DNA from: Bacteroidetes bacterium RIFCSPLOWO2_12_FULL_35_15
Lineage (GTDB): Bacteria > Bacteroidota > Bacteroidia > 2-12-FULL-35-15
Direction of reading: 5' to 3'
Length of the DNA: 64,000 nucleotides
Assembly: GCA_001769385.1 (NCBI GenBank)
Contig: MEPB01000070.1
Span: 1 to 64,000 of the forward strand
A model generated the notes under the pieces. That model was not told where the DNA came from. It did no database searches and worked only from the letters and a program-made list of their open reading frames with translations. A program made the translations under genes and the position numbers. This document shows positions 55,353 through 64,000 of this stretch, in pieces. Positions within the stretch are counted from its first letter, which is position 1; each line of letters opens with the position of its first letter.

Positions 55353-55904
55353 TTATTCTTGTTTTTGGTTTGAAATAACGGATTTAAAAATGAAAAAAGA
55401 TTTATCTTCATCTATTTTTTGTATGCAATAACTTAATTTGTTGCCTGATTTACGGGCTATATCTATAAAGCCTAATCCTGCTCCACCAACTTCCGATATA
55501 ACTGATTTTAGTTTTGCTTCTTTGTATAAAGATTTTAAGCCATCTTTATCGTGGGCATTGATATTATCAAGTAGGCCTATAAGCTGCTCCCTCTTGACGT
55601 TTTGGAGTTCATTGCCACTTAATATTGCAAAATCATTTTTTTGTTTACCAACCATAAAAATTGCAGTATTTGCATCTGTGGAGGATTGATGTTTACAGAT
55701 GTTTTGTAATACCTCCACCATAATATTGAATATTCTTTTTTTTGTTAATTCATCAAGATCATTATTCGAAAAGTTTTTTTCAACCATTGCTAAAACGGCT
55801 TTTGTGATCTCCTGATCAAAATGCCCCTCATAAATAATTGACAGATCATTATCACACATAGTGCGATAAATATCATATACATGCTGAATGGATGTCTTTT
55901 CCAT
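55353..55904 (-). CDS. siaB: SiaB-family protein kinase (DUF6272)
   Basis: A 183-residue kinase of the GHKL-like anti-sigma-kinase type. N-box EVLQNICKH (64-72, Asn68) and glycine loop GGAGLGFIDIARKSG (140-154) are intact, so ATP binding is expected. It would phosphorylate the SiaC threonine. Second of two adjacent paralogues; the gap is 17 bp. Confidence 0.85.
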   Translation of the reverse strand: MEKTSIQHVYDIYRTMCDNDLSIIYEGHFDQEITKAVLAMVEKNFSNNDLDELTKKRIFNIMVEVLQNICKHQSSTDANTAIFMVGKQKNDFAILSGNELQNVKREQLIGLLDNINAHDKDGLKSLYKEAKLKSVISEVGGAGLGFIDIARKSGNKLSYCIQKIDEDKSFFIFKSVISNQKQE

Positions 55905-55921
55905 TGTTGGTTGTTTTTTGT

Positions 55922-56494
55922 TTAACTATTTCTATTAATGACTGTCTTTAAGGAAAAAAAAGTAGTATGCTCGTCCAAATCTTTAAATTCATAGATGATA
56001 TTATTGCCGGTTTTTTTTGCAATATCTATAAGCGCTACTTCTATTGAACTTCCATTAACTAAAGTGTCATTGATCATTAACAATTTATACAATCGTTTTA
56101 GTTCCTCTTTACCAAATGATGCGATAGAATTAAGTATTTGTTTTAACTCACTTTTCTTATTTTTTAAAACAATATTTCCACTATAAATTTCATAATTGTC
56201 GCCAGACTTCCCGATCATTAGCAAGGCTTGTTCTCCTTCAACCATCATTGAACTTTTACTGATGTTTTGCAAACATTCAACTAAAACATTAAATACCTTT
56301 TTCTTAATAAGAACATCTTCCTCCGAATTATTCATTTTTTTTTCTGTCATCGATAAAATTGATCTGATCATATTTTGGTTAAAATTACCTTTATAACAGA
56401 GCATAAAATGATGGGTACTCATAATTTTATTTAAGTCCATCACGTATGTGGATGATTCATCAGAATTGCAAATTACGTCATTTATTGTTTTCAT
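55922..56494 (-). CDS. SiaB-like protein, divergent paralogue
   Basis: A 190-residue protein aligned along its length with the neighbouring SiaB. N-box is kept as ECLQNISKS (Asn77), but the glycine loop reads GSSIEVALIDIAKKTG (148-163), losing most glycines. It is probably a weak or inactive kinase, maybe a regulator or a second phosphoprotein-specific partner. It lies 10 bp after the phosphatase gene. Confidence 0.78.
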   Translation of the reverse strand: MKTINDVICNSDESSTYVMDLNKIMSTHHFMLCYKGNFNQNMIRSILSMTEKKMNNSEEDVLIKKKVFNVLVECLQNISKSSMMVEGEQALLMIGKSGDNYEIYSGNIVLKNKKSELKQILNSIASFGKEELKRLYKLLMINDTLVNGSSIEVALIDIAKKTGNNIIYEFKDLDEHTTFFSLKTVINRNS

Positions 56495-56504
56495 AGATTT
56501 GTTA

Positions 56505-57500
56505 TTAAAATTTAATACCTATTACTAATACATCATCGATCTGTTTATTATCACCCTTCCAATTAGTAAAAGATCTGTCAATGTTGGTTTCTATTTCTTG
56601 TGAATCTAATGAACTTGACTGAATTAATAATTCATTTAATTGACTGGTAGAGAACTTACGATTCTCCTCACCACCAATTTGATCGGGATATCCATCTGAA
56701 AAGATAAATAATGAATTGCCTTTTTCATAGGGGATCATTTGTTCAGTATATTTATTTTGTCCTTTATATTGCATTCCTCCGATTGGATACCGATCCCCTT
56801 TTAATATAGTTTTCACTCCTTTCTTTACAAAAAGTAAGGGTCGATGAGCACCTGAAAAGTATATCCTTTGTTTTTTCATATCAATTTTGCACAACGCGAT
56901 ATCCATTCCATCGCTTGAAAAATTTTCCGGATTGTTTTGTTTTAATGTTAGCACCACCTGTTTATGCAAACTTTCAAGGATTTCAGAGGTCTTTTTTTTA
57001 GGATGGTTTGAAATTATGTCATTTAAAAGCAAATTCCCTATTATTGAAAGCATTGCACCAGGCACGCCATGTCCGGTACAATCTACAGCGGCAAAAAAAA
57101 CATCATCACCATTTTTATAATACCAGGGAAAATCCCCGCTTATAATATCTTTTGGTTTATAATAGATAAAGCTATTTGGGAACTCCTCTTTTAAATTATT
57201 TTCGGTTGCATTAATAGCTAATTGAATTTTTCTGGCATAATTGATACTCTCTGAAATTCGTTGGTTTTGTTTTTCAACAAGTTGTTTGGTATTGTTCAGT
57301 TCATCAAGCGTTTCTTTTAACTGTCTTTTCATTTCGCGTTCTCTCCAGGTTGCTGCAATCAGATGATTATTGGTTGCTTCCATTTCATTAAAATATAGCT
57401 GAAGTTTTTCAACTTCTGAAGTCAGATTTTTGTTTATTTCTTTTTGTTTTACCAACTCAGCGGAGAGGTTTTGGGTGTCGTTTTCCATTTCCGGGTCCAT
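56505..57500 (-). CDS. SiaA-like PP2C (SpoIIE-type) Ser/Thr phosphatase
   Basis: A 331-residue soluble protein. Residues 1-100 form a long coiled coil (EINKNLTSEVEKLQLYF..RRISES); the rest is a PPM phosphatase: SGDF (Asp123), AAVDCTGHGVPGAM (Asp140), SDGYPDQIGG and the C-terminal QIDDVLVIGIKF, giving the metal-binding aspartates. Unlike Pseudomonas SiaA it has no membrane or HAMP sensor. It heads the operon phosphatase-SiaB-like-SiaB-SiaC-SiaC fusion, as expected for a partner switch. Confidence 0.9.
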   Translation of the reverse strand: MDPEMENDTQNLSAELVKQKEINKNLTSEVEKLQLYFNEMEATNNHLIAATWREREMKRQLKETLDELNNTKQLVEKQNQRISESINYARKIQLAINATENNLKEEFPNSFIYYKPKDIISGDFPWYYKNGDDVFFAAVDCTGHGVPGAMLSIIGNLLLNDIISNHPKKKTSEILESLHKQVVLTLKQNNPENFSSDGMDIALCKIDMKKQRIYFSGAHRPLLFVKKGVKTILKGDRYPIGGMQYKGQNKYTEQMIPYEKGNSLFIFSDGYPDQIGGEENRKFSTSQLNELLIQSSSLDSQEIETNIDRSFTNWKGDNKQIDDVLVIGIKF

Positions 57501-57812
57501 CTATTTTACCATATTCTTTATCCACAACAAAACAATAGCTTTTTAAAACGTTCAGCAATACGTTTATTGTTTTAATTTTTGTAAGTAGTTTATTTTTCGC
57601 TTTTCCGTAAAATCACTTATTGTATTTTATTTCTATTTAAAGCTATTTTGTATTTACAATAATTTCTTTTGTGCTTAATTTCATGAAATTTTGAAACTAT
57701 AAGTAGGAAATATAGAGATAAGGAAAACCACTTAATTTAATCAGTAAATTATCATATTGTAAAAATTGATCGATAGTATCAAATTTGTTTCGTTAAATCT
57801 AAATTATCTGTT
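57501..57812. other. Divergent promoter region of the Sia operon and a lipoprotein gene
   Basis: 312 AT-rich bp. It has an inverted pair AAACGT / ACGTTT (57546-57563 approximately) on the Sia side. A TTGAT-N7-ATCAA sequence (57766-57782) lies before the lipoprotein gene but its spacing does not match the other boxes. No gene seen. Confidence 0.4.
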
Positions 57813-58724
57813 ATGTTAAAAATACTATCATACGGTTCACTCATAGCGATTTGTATCACCCTTGGCTCATGCAGATCTGAACAAGATCAGGACACCTTGA
57901 ATAAAAATACACTTGTTGATACCTCCTTATCAAAAGTTACAATTTCGGACGAAACAATAAACGGGATCATTAATTCTATTCCCTCTCCTCTGGAAACGGT
58001 TACTCTTATCAAAGAAAGCGGATTAAAGTATGATGAGTCATTTTTAAACCCTTCAGATAATATAGAGAAATATAAATCCAAGTACGCTAAGTCTTTTGCA
58101 ATTGGAATTTATAGTGCTGATCTGGGTTACCTCAATTTGTACGAGAAAAATGTTGCATCACTTAATTACATTGTTGCTGTACGTAAATTATCACAAGATC
58201 TGGGACTTGAACAGTTTTTTGATTTCGAGACATTAAAAAGACTCGCATCCAGCAATAAAAATTTAGATTCGTTACTTTATATAAGTACTTCTTGTTTTAA
58301 TAAAATGGATTCATATTTACGAAAAAATAAAAGAAGTGAACAAAGTTCTTTAATTATAATAGGTGCCTGGATCGAAGGACTTTATTTCGAAACAGAGATG
58401 GCAAAAAATAATCCAAGTAAAAAGATCAGAGAGAGTATTGGTTCTCAAAAAGTAGCTATAAATAGCATAATGGCTATTCTGGATGTATATAAGAATAATG
58501 ATTATTTTAAGAATGTGAAAACCCAGATGGATCCGCTTAAAAAATTATTTGATAAGGTTGATATTACTTATAACTATAAAGAACCGGAAACCAAAGAGGT
58601 AAATGGTGAATTGGTAATTATAGAAAAAAGTGAGAGTGTAGTAACTATTCCGGATGATGTTTTTAAGGATATAATTACCAATACAGGGGAAATCCGGAAA
58701 GCTATTTTAAATTCTACCAATTAA
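57813..58724 (+). CDS. Hypothetical lipoprotein
   Basis: A 303-residue lipoprotein: signal to lipobox LGSC (Cys20). The body is helical (KSKYAKSFAIGIYSADLGYL; SSLIIIGAWIEGLYFETEMA; DDVFKDIITNTGEIRKAIL). It matches a Bacteroidota family of unknown function. Divergent from the Sia operon, so shared control is possible. Confidence 0.65.
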   Translation: MLKILSYGSLIAICITLGSCRSEQDQDTLNKNTLVDTSLSKVTISDETINGIINSIPSPLETVTLIKESGLKYDESFLNPSDNIEKYKSKYAKSFAIGIYSADLGYLNLYEKNVASLNYIVAVRKLSQDLGLEQFFDFETLKRLASSNKNLDSLLYISTSCFNKMDSYLRKNKRSEQSSLIIIGAWIEGLYFETEMAKNNPSKKIRESIGSQKVAINSIMAILDVYKNNDYFKNVKTQMDPLKKLFDKVDITYNYKEPETKEVNGELVIIEKSESVVTIPDDVFKDIITNTGEIRKAILNSTN

Positions 58725-58853
58725 AACTTTTGCGGAAGGGGCTACTGTCCTTTGTTTTAATCTAAACCTTTACTCCTGTATTATTTCTGATAGATTCCGA
58801 GGTGAAATTATTTTAATAGTTCTAGGGGGTAATTATCTGTTAAAAAGAACTTC

Positions 58854-59582
58854 ATGAATAATATTAAAAATATTGATTTGAAAAAACACCCGCTTGCATC
58901 CACGGATAACACGGAAGAATTAAAATTATATTTCTACCGCGTAATGCATGATATTAAAGCCCCAATCGCGTCAATGGTTGGTCTGATACGGCTTACTAAA
59001 ATGAAAACACAAGATCGGGAGTCACTTGCTTTTTTAGAAGAAATTGAAAATCATTTCAAATTACTGGAAATGGAAATTTCATCTTCATTAATGAATGGAA
59101 TAATACCAGTTGAATCTATAAATTCAGATGGTGTTGATTTTGAAAAAATGGTAACAGAAGTGATAAGTTTGTTGACTTTTTCCAAAAAATCCGAGAATGT
59201 TCATTTTCATACCTCTATAATACAAAGAAAAAAATTTAATATAAATCGTCAATTGGTTTTCTCCATTTTGCAGAATATTATTTATAATTCAATGAAACAT
59301 GGATGCAATCCTGATCAGGAAGTGTTAAATATTTATATCAATATTGTCCAGCAAAATGAGTTTCTAAAAATGGAAATTAAAGATGATGGAAGAGGTATTT
59401 CTGAAAAATACAAGAAACAACTTTTGGAAAAATTTATTCCTGGAAATGCCTTCCTGATGAAAGGGAATGGCTTAGGGTTATATATTATAAAGAAAAACGT
59501 TGATAAATTAAATGGAGAGCTTGTCGTGCATTCAGAAAAGAATAGAGGAACAAAATTTGAGATTTGCATTCCGGAAGTTTAG
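58854..59582 (+). CDS. Short cytosolic histidine kinase
   Basis: A 242-residue kinase core with no PAS or membrane domain. H-box is VMHDIKAPIASMVG, N-box ILQNIIYNSMKHG, G1 DDGRGIS, G2 GNGLGLYII. It resembles the cores of the two kinases at 31-34 kb (H-box and C-terminus). A sensor partner is needed; the lipoprotein gene is 129 bp upstream. Confidence 0.88.
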   Translation: MNNIKNIDLKKHPLASTDNTEELKLYFYRVMHDIKAPIASMVGLIRLTKMKTQDRESLAFLEEIENHFKLLEMEISSSLMNGIIPVESINSDGVDFEKMVTEVISLLTFSKKSENVHFHTSIIQRKKFNINRQLVFSILQNIIYNSMKHGCNPDQEVLNIYINIVQQNEFLKMEIKDDGRGISEKYKKQLLEKFIPGNAFLMKGNGLGLYIIKKNVDKLNGELVVHSEKNRGTKFEICIPEV

Positions 59583-59993
59583 TTTTTTAGCCTATAAATA
59601 ATTATCATTTTTATCAAATTCCGTTCTCTATTTTCATCCACATCTCTTTTGATTCTCCTTTTCATTTCCTTCCTGTACTTGCAATAGTCGAAGGTTTTCT
59701 TCCATAATTTTATCGGCTTTCAAGAAACATATTTTTTCAGTATAGTAATTGGAAGTACTGATATATAATTGAAATATGTTGTATGACAGTGTGATACAAG
59801 ATAAATATGACAAAAATCATCTTAAATGATAAGTATTTTCGCGTAATAAATTTCGGTATTTCAACAAATATGTCAGTGTTTCTAATAATGTAAATGAAGT
59901 GTTATTACGTATTGACACAAAGCTATGAGTTCTATTTCTTTGCATAATAAATAATAAGTATTAAAGGTCCTTAATAATTTAAATCTTAAACAA
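59583..59993. other. Gene-free stretch before the chemotaxis operon
   Basis: 411 AT-rich bp with no gene that I can support. TATTGACACA near 59910 may contribute a -33 TTG, but no matching TAnnTTTG at proper spacing was found. Confidence 0.4.
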
Positions 59994-62084
59994 ATGAACA
60001 TTATCAACAACATTAAATTTCGCACAAAAATTATTATCATGCTCTTTCTTCCTGTTGTGGGCTTAATTTATTTTTCTACAAATAGCATAAGTGAAAAATA
60101 TAGTGACTATACCCAAATGGGAAACACCCATGACCTTTCTGTTTTATGCAAAAAAATGGGAGCTTATGTTCATGAATTGCAAATCGAACGAGGTCTAACA
60201 GGAGGTTTTGTTCAATCAAAAGGAACTGAATTTGCTCAAGAGCTTACGACACAACGAGAGCAAACCGATAAAAAGCATAAAGACCTCAAAGAATATATTT
60301 CAACCATAGATTTGCAAAAAGTAAACAAGGATTTTACTGAAATGGTAAATTCAGTAATAGAAAAAACCACAAAAATAGCTGATAAAAGAACAGCGATAAG
60401 TGCCTTAGAGGTTACAACTGAAAACGCGACAGCATTTTACACAAATCTCAATTACGAATTTTTATCTGTTATTTCATATGTTGCTACTATTAGTTCTAAC
60501 GGAAAGATAAGTACGCTCACTTCGGCTTACGTTAATTTAATGCAATACAAAGAACGTGCAGGGCAAGAAAGAGCATTACTAACAAATGTATTTAAAGAAG
60601 ACAATATTACTGATGTACAATTGCAGAAACTTTTTAACTTAATTGCTTCTCAGGAAACCTACATTAATGTTTTCGAAACCTATGCTTCCGATTCCCAAAA
60701 AGTTTTTTTAAATAACAGTTTTAAAACAAAAGAAATTGATGAAGCAACTCGTATGAGAACACTTGTTATTGAAAAAGCAAAAACAGGAAAATTTGGCATT
60801 GAACCGACTTATTGGTTTAAAATGCAAAGTGAAAAATTAAATACATTAAAAGTAAATGTGGTAGCTCTTGCAAATGATTTGGGAAATAAGGCAGAAGACT
60901 TGGAAAGTGAAGCTAAAACAACGCTGTTATACTTTTCCATTTCCACTTTCTTGATTGTTCTATTGGCTATAATATTTGCTTTTGTTTTGTCAAATAACTT
61001 GTTAAAACAATTGGGTGGAGAGCCGTCAGTTGTCGTAGAAATGGCAACACGTATAGCTGATGGGGATCTTACTATTGAAATTTCCAACAAAGATAAACAT
61101 ACAGGCTTGTATGGTGCAATGATAAAAATGGTTGAAAAACTGAAAGAAGTTATTCAAACAGTGCAAGATTCTGCTGAAAATATTTCAACAGCAAGCGGCC
61201 AAATGACATCAGCAGCAGAGCAGATGTCAGAAGGTGCAAATGAACAGGCAAGCTCAGCGGAAGAAGTATCTTCTTCCATGGAACAAATGGCAGCCAACAT
61301 TCAGCAAAATACCGATAACTCTAAACAAACTGAAAAAATTGCTGAAAAAGCTGCACAAGACATAGGCGAAGCCAATGGAGCTGTTGCGAAAACGGTTGGG
61401 TCCATGAAAACGATTGCTGGAAAAATTTCAATAATTGGAGAAATTGCGCGGCAAACAAATCTATTAGCCCTTAATGCAGCTGTAGAAGCAGCTCGTGCAG
61501 GTGAACATGGTAGAGGATTTGCAGTTGTGGCTGTAGAAGTTCGAAAGCTTGCAGAAAGAAGCCAAGCTGCAGCTTCCGAAATAGATGTGCTTTCTTCCTC
61601 AAGCATGGATGTTGCCAATCGCTCAGGCAAATTGCTTGAAGAATTAGTTCCGGATATTAGAAAAACTTCTGAATTAGTACAAGAAATTTCGGCTGCAAGT
61701 GTTGAACAAAACTCCGGTGCCGATCAGGTAAATAGTGCTATTCAGCAACTTAACGTGGTTGTGCAACAAAACGCTGCATCGGCCGAAGAGCTTGCTGCTG
61801 GATCTGAAGAGCTTAATTCACAGGCTATTCAGTTAAAAGAAGCGATAGCTTATTTTAAGCTTACGGAGGATAAATCAAAAAAACAAATGGAACAAAAAAA
61901 ACAAATTGAAAAATTTGAAAAAAAAGGGAAAACTGAAAAAGTCAAAATCGATAGTTATAAAACAATAGTTTCGATGAATCATGAAAATCAGTCGAACGGG
62001 AAAAAAGGAGCCGACATTAATTTAAAAAATACAGATGAAAGTTTTCATAGTGACACTATTGACAAAGGTTATGAGAAGTTTTAG
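59994..62084 (+). CDS. Methyl-accepting chemotaxis protein with NIT sensor domain
   Basis: A 696-residue transducer. TM1 at about 13-30; a nitrate/nitrite-sensing (NIT) domain at 40-290 with the two arms [15 protein letters not shown] and [18 protein letters not shown]2 at about 310-330; HAMP (330-385); and a coiled-coil signalling domain with hairpin tip [20 protein letters not shown] and [16 protein letters not shown]. Nitrate or nitrite is the likely ligand for this domain family, not proven here. The C-terminus has an extended charged tail and no NWETF pentapeptide. It leads the STAS, CheY and CheA genes. Confidence 0.92.
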   Translation: MNIINNIKFRTKIIIMLFLPVVGLIYFSTNSISEKYSDYTQMGNTHDLSVLCKKMGAYVHELQIERGLTGGFVQSKGTEFAQELTTQREQTDKKHKDLKEYISTIDLQKVNKDFTEMVNSVIEKTTKIADKRTAISALEVTTENATAFYTNLNYEFLSVISYVATISSNGKISTLTSAYVNLMQYKERAGQERALLTNVFKEDNITDVQLQKLFNLIASQETYINVFETYASDSQKVFLNNSFKTKEIDEATRMRTLVIEKAKTGKFGIEPTYWFKMQSEKLNTLKVNVVALANDLGNKAEDLESEAKTTLLYFSISTFLIVLLAIIFAFVLSNNLLKQLGGEPSVVVEMATRIADGDLTIEISNKDKHTGLYGAMIKMVEKLKEVIQTVQDSAENISTASGQMTSAAEQMSEGANEQASSAEEVSSSMEQMAANIQQNTDNSKQTEKIAEKAAQDIGEANGAVAKTVGSMKTIAGKISIIGEIARQTNLLALNAAVEAARAGEHGRGFAVVAVEVRKLAERSQAAASEIDVLSSSSMDVANRSGKLLEELVPDIRKTSELVQEISAASVEQNSGADQVNSAIQQLNVVVQQNAASAEELAAGSEELNSQAIQLKEAIAYFKLTEDKSKKQMEQKKQIEKFEKKGKTEKVKIDSYKTIVSMNHENQSNGKKGADINLKNTDESFHSDTIDKGYEKF

Positions 62085-62119
62085 AAATAATTAATTGCTG
62101 ATTAAAACTAACTTACTAT

Positions 62120-62422
62120 ATGCAAATTTCTTTACAACCATCAAACAGAACAAAAGTTAGAAAAACAAAAATGTTTATTGAAGGGTTTTTAACAATTCAA
62201 TACGCAGGCCAGTTTTTAGAAAAAACAAAAGACACATTGTGTAATTATGACATTATTGATATTGTTGTGAAGAACGTTCAAGATATAGATTTAACTTTTA
62301 TTCAACTAATTGTTTCAATGAAAAAGGTTAAGGAAGAAAAGAAAATTAAAATAATATATGAGCTAAGTAGCGAGCATAACAATTTGTTAAAGAACTGCGG
62401 ATTCGAAAATCTATTTATTTAA
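62120..62422 (+). CDS. STAS-domain protein
   Basis: A 100-residue protein of the SpoIIAA/STAS fold: GFLTIQYAGQFLEKTKDTLC, DIVVKNVQDIDLTFIQLIVS, KIKIIYELSSEHNNLLKNCG. The DSSG motif of anti-sigma antagonists is replaced by DLTF, so a Thr may be the phospho-site. Located 35 bp after the MCP gene; could link the chemosensor to a partner switch. Confidence 0.72.
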   Translation: MQISLQPSNRTKVRKTKMFIEGFLTIQYAGQFLEKTKDTLCNYDIIDIVVKNVQDIDLTFIQLIVSMKKVKEEKKIKIIYELSSEHNNLLKNCGFENLFI

Positions 62423-62479
62423 AATAGATTTTTTCCATCCCATTGAATTTATAAAAATCATTTATAAAATAAATTAATT

Positions 62480-62908
62480 ATGAAAAAAAAAATTCTATAC
62501 TTCCTATTCTTTTTTTCCTCACAGGTATTTTTTGCACAAGATGCTCCTAAGCTGGACTCTATTACGAAAAAGGAAAAGCCTAAACTCTCATTTAAGATGA
62601 TTGGTTCAGTAACAATGAGTATGCATAAGCATAATGATACCTCTTTGGTTTCAACATTCCTGAATTTTGGTGGACCAGGTCTTCGATTAGAATATGGTAA
62701 GTTAGCTGTTTCTTATTGTATGTTCCCATCACTGCGATTCTTTCAAAGTGGTAAAGATAAAACATTGACTGCTGTACCAATTTTAGGAACTGGTCTTCAA
62801 TTGAGTTATAAAAAAATTGCACTTGCTTTTCCAATGTATTATTTAGCAAGTCCGCGAACAAAAAATAATATATGGATTATGAGTATAGGACTCGGTTATA
62901 AATTATAA
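62480..62908 (+). CDS. Small outer-membrane protein, hypothetical
   Basis: A 142-residue secreted protein. Signal peptide 1-19 (ends FFAQ). The mature part has strands with alternating residues (MIGSVTMSMHKHNDTSLVST, GLRLEYGKLAVSYCMFPSLR, IWIMSIGLGYKL), as in small eight-stranded barrels. Its place inside the chemotaxis operon is odd. Function unknown. Confidence 0.6.
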   Translation: MKKKILYFLFFFSSQVFFAQDAPKLDSITKKEKPKLSFKMIGSVTMSMHKHNDTSLVSTFLNFGGPGLRLEYGKLAVSYCMFPSLRFFQSGKDKTLTAVPILGTGLQLSYKKIALAFPMYYLASPRTKNNIWIMSIGLGYKL

Positions 62909-62985
62909 AAAAGGTTTTATAACATAAAAATTGACACTATCATATACTCTATTTATTACAAACACTTGTTAGTAAAAAATAATAA

Positions 62986-63351
62986 ATGAAAAAAAGAATC
63001 TTAATTATAGATGATTCTGAAAGCATACGTGAACTGCTTGGCAATGCGCTTGAAAATGCGGGGTATGATGTTATTAAAGCAATTGATGGAAAAGATGGTG
63101 TTTCGAAATTAGAAGAACCTAATATTTTCCTGATAATTTCTGACTTAAATATGCCGCAAATGGATGGAATTGAAGTAATAAAACATTTGCGCAAACATCC
63201 GGTATATCAATTCACACCTATTATTGTTTTAACAACCGAATCGCAGGAAGCTAAACGAATGGAGGCAAAAGAAGCTGGCGCTACAGGTTGGATGACAAAA
63301 CCTTTTAATACAGATAAATTAATAACCGTTATTAAAAAGATTATTCGCTAA
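62986..63351 (+). CDS. cheY: CheY-type response regulator
   Basis: A 121-residue single receiver domain. Asp9/Asp10 in IIDDS, phosphate acceptor Asp53 in ISDLNMPQMDG, a Thr in VLTTES and Lys105 in MTKPF are all present. There is no output domain. The stop codon overlaps the next start (TAATG). CheY here would carry the signal from CheA to a target such as the gliding machinery or a kinase, since Bacteroidota seldom have flagella. Confidence 0.93.
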   Translation: MKKRILIIDDSESIRELLGNALENAGYDVIKAIDGKDGVSKLEEPNIFLIISDLNMPQMDGIEVIKHLRKHPVYQFTPIIVLTTESQEAKRMEAKEAGATGWMTKPFNTDKLITVIKKIIR

Positions 63352-64000
63352 TGGATAATATGAAACACATATATATCGAGGAGGCCAAGGAGTTATTTGA
63401 AAGTCTCGAAAAATCATTATTAGTTCTCGAAAAATTCCCGAATGACAAAACGGCTATAAGTGAAGTTTTTCGGATAATGCACACAATAAAAGGAAGTAGC
63501 GGCATGTTTGGCTATACAAACATTACACAGTTTCTTCACAATCTCGAAACAATATACGATTTGATCAGAAATGAAAAACGTCAACTTTCCAAAGAAATAC
63601 TTGATGTTACGCTTCAATCACTCGATCATTTGAAAGTAATAATACATGATGATGAATTAATTTTCGGTAATAATAAAAAAAAGCATAACGAACTTTTAAT
63701 AACAATTGAATTTCTTATTAATGAAAATGGGGCGGAAAAAACTGAATCCATTATTGAAAACGAGGAAGCGGTGTCGTCATTAGAATGGAGCACATACTAC
63801 ATTAAGTTTATCCCTAGTGTTGAAATTTTAAAAAAGGGAACGAACCCTCTTTATTTAATCGATGAACTTCATTCTTTGGGAGAATGTATTGCTTTGCCAA
63901 GAATGAAAGAACTGTGTAGTCTTGAACTTACAGATCCTTCATGTTGTTACACTGCCTGGGAAGTTTTTATTGCCAGCAATTCAAGTATTGAAACGTTAAA
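63351..64000 (+). CDS. cheA: CheA-type chemotaxis kinase, 5' part only
   Basis: The first 216 codons of a frame that continues past the window. Residues 1-110 are an Hpt domain with IMHTIKGSSGMFG (His44), the phospho-acceptor site of CheA. A linker follows, and after about residue 140 a domain (WSTYYIKFIPSVEILKKGTN, PLYLIDELHSLGE) resembling the CheY-binding P2 or ACT-like segment of CheA proteins. The ATP-binding part is not in view. It begins by TAATG overlap with cheY and is translationally coupled to it. Confidence 0.9.
   Translation, partial: MDNMKHIYIEEAKELFESLEKSLLVLEKFPNDKTAISEVFRIMHTIKGSSGMFGYTNITQFLHNLETIYDLIRNEKRQLSKEILDVTLQSLDHLKVIIHDDELIFGNNKKKHNELLITIEFLINENGAEKTESIIENEEAVSSLEWSTYYIKFIPSVEILKKGTNPLYLIDELHSLGECIALPRMKELCSLELTDPSCCYTAWEVFIASNSSIETL

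Noticed and set aside
54971-55411. Longer start for SiaC at 55411
   Set aside because: It would overlap the upstream kinase gene by about 60 bp and adds residues not found in SiaC proteins; the ATG at 55348 gives the expected length and puts the phospho-threonine at position 68.
57766-57782. TTGAT-N7-ATCAA before the lipoprotein gene
   Set aside because: Spacing differs from the N4 boxes seen elsewhere, so I do not count it as part of the regulon.
1-64000. CRISPR arrays, tRNA and rRNA genes
   Set aside because: No regularly spaced short repeats and no tRNA- or rRNA-like sequence were recognised on reading through; a covariance-model search would be needed to be certain for tRNAs.

Overview
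The window is AT-rich and comes from a member of the Bacteroidota, most likely a gliding or environmental lineage near Chitinophagales, Sphingobacteriales or Flavobacteriales. The support is four type A and one type B type IX secretion (T9SS) cargo proteins, a PorP/SprF protein next to the type B cargo, an OmpA/PD40 protein, lipoproteins with SxC-type lipoboxes, few clear Shine-Dalgarno sequences, and some promoters resembling the Bacteroidota TTG / TAnnTTTG consensus. I see no rRNA, tRNA or CRISPR array.

Layout. 1-7.3 kb: an Fe-S cysteine-rich-domain protein and a small conserved partner, a CBS-domain protein, a DUF892 ferritin-like protein, a MacAB-like efflux operon and a cupin. 7.6-13.1 kb: three consecutive T9SS cargo genes with nearly identical C-terminal modules. 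13.1-19.9 kb: a metal and stress block (P-type ATPase, divergent Nramp-type transporter, glycine-rich membrane protein, TerB-like protein, AI-2E-family permease) bracketed by two copies of a ~220 bp palindrome-rich repeat. 19.9-26.4 kb: a holin-like/YtxH envelope-stress operon, threonine aldolase, O-methyltransferase, YwbE and a PrsW-family membrane protease. 26.5-34.2 kb: a T9SS cargo gene, then a CheB-CheR-PAS fusion with two tandem paralogous PAS histidine kinases. 34.3-36.1 kb: an IS110-family insertion sequence with 16-bp inverted ends. 36.2-41.6 kb: a universal stress protein, a palindromic repeat, a PEBP protein, a methyltransferase, small envelope proteins and an FKBP lipoprotein. 41.6-50.4 kb: a three-gene cassette of a giant type B cargo adhesin, PorP/SprF and OmpA/PD40. 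50.5-57.5 kb: a Sia-type partner-switching operon (PP2C phosphatase, two SiaB-like kinases, SiaC, and a SiaC fusion) followed by an ABCG-like transporter. 57.8-64 kb: a lipoprotein, a histidine kinase, and a chemotaxis operon (NIT-domain MCP, STAS protein, small outer-membrane protein, CheY, CheA running off the end).

Two things tie regions together. A palindrome TGAT-N4-ATCA (FNR/CRP-like) sits in front of, or between, many stress and metal genes and is doubled before the universal stress protein, which suggests one regulon. The Sia operon contains a protein whose N-terminal half (helical TerB-like plus FHA-like) has the same layout as the cytosolic N-terminus of the adjacent ABCG-like transporter but is fused to a SiaC phosphoprotein domain. 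This may be a little-described route from a phosphatase/kinase switch to a transporter, and it is my main candidate for a new system.
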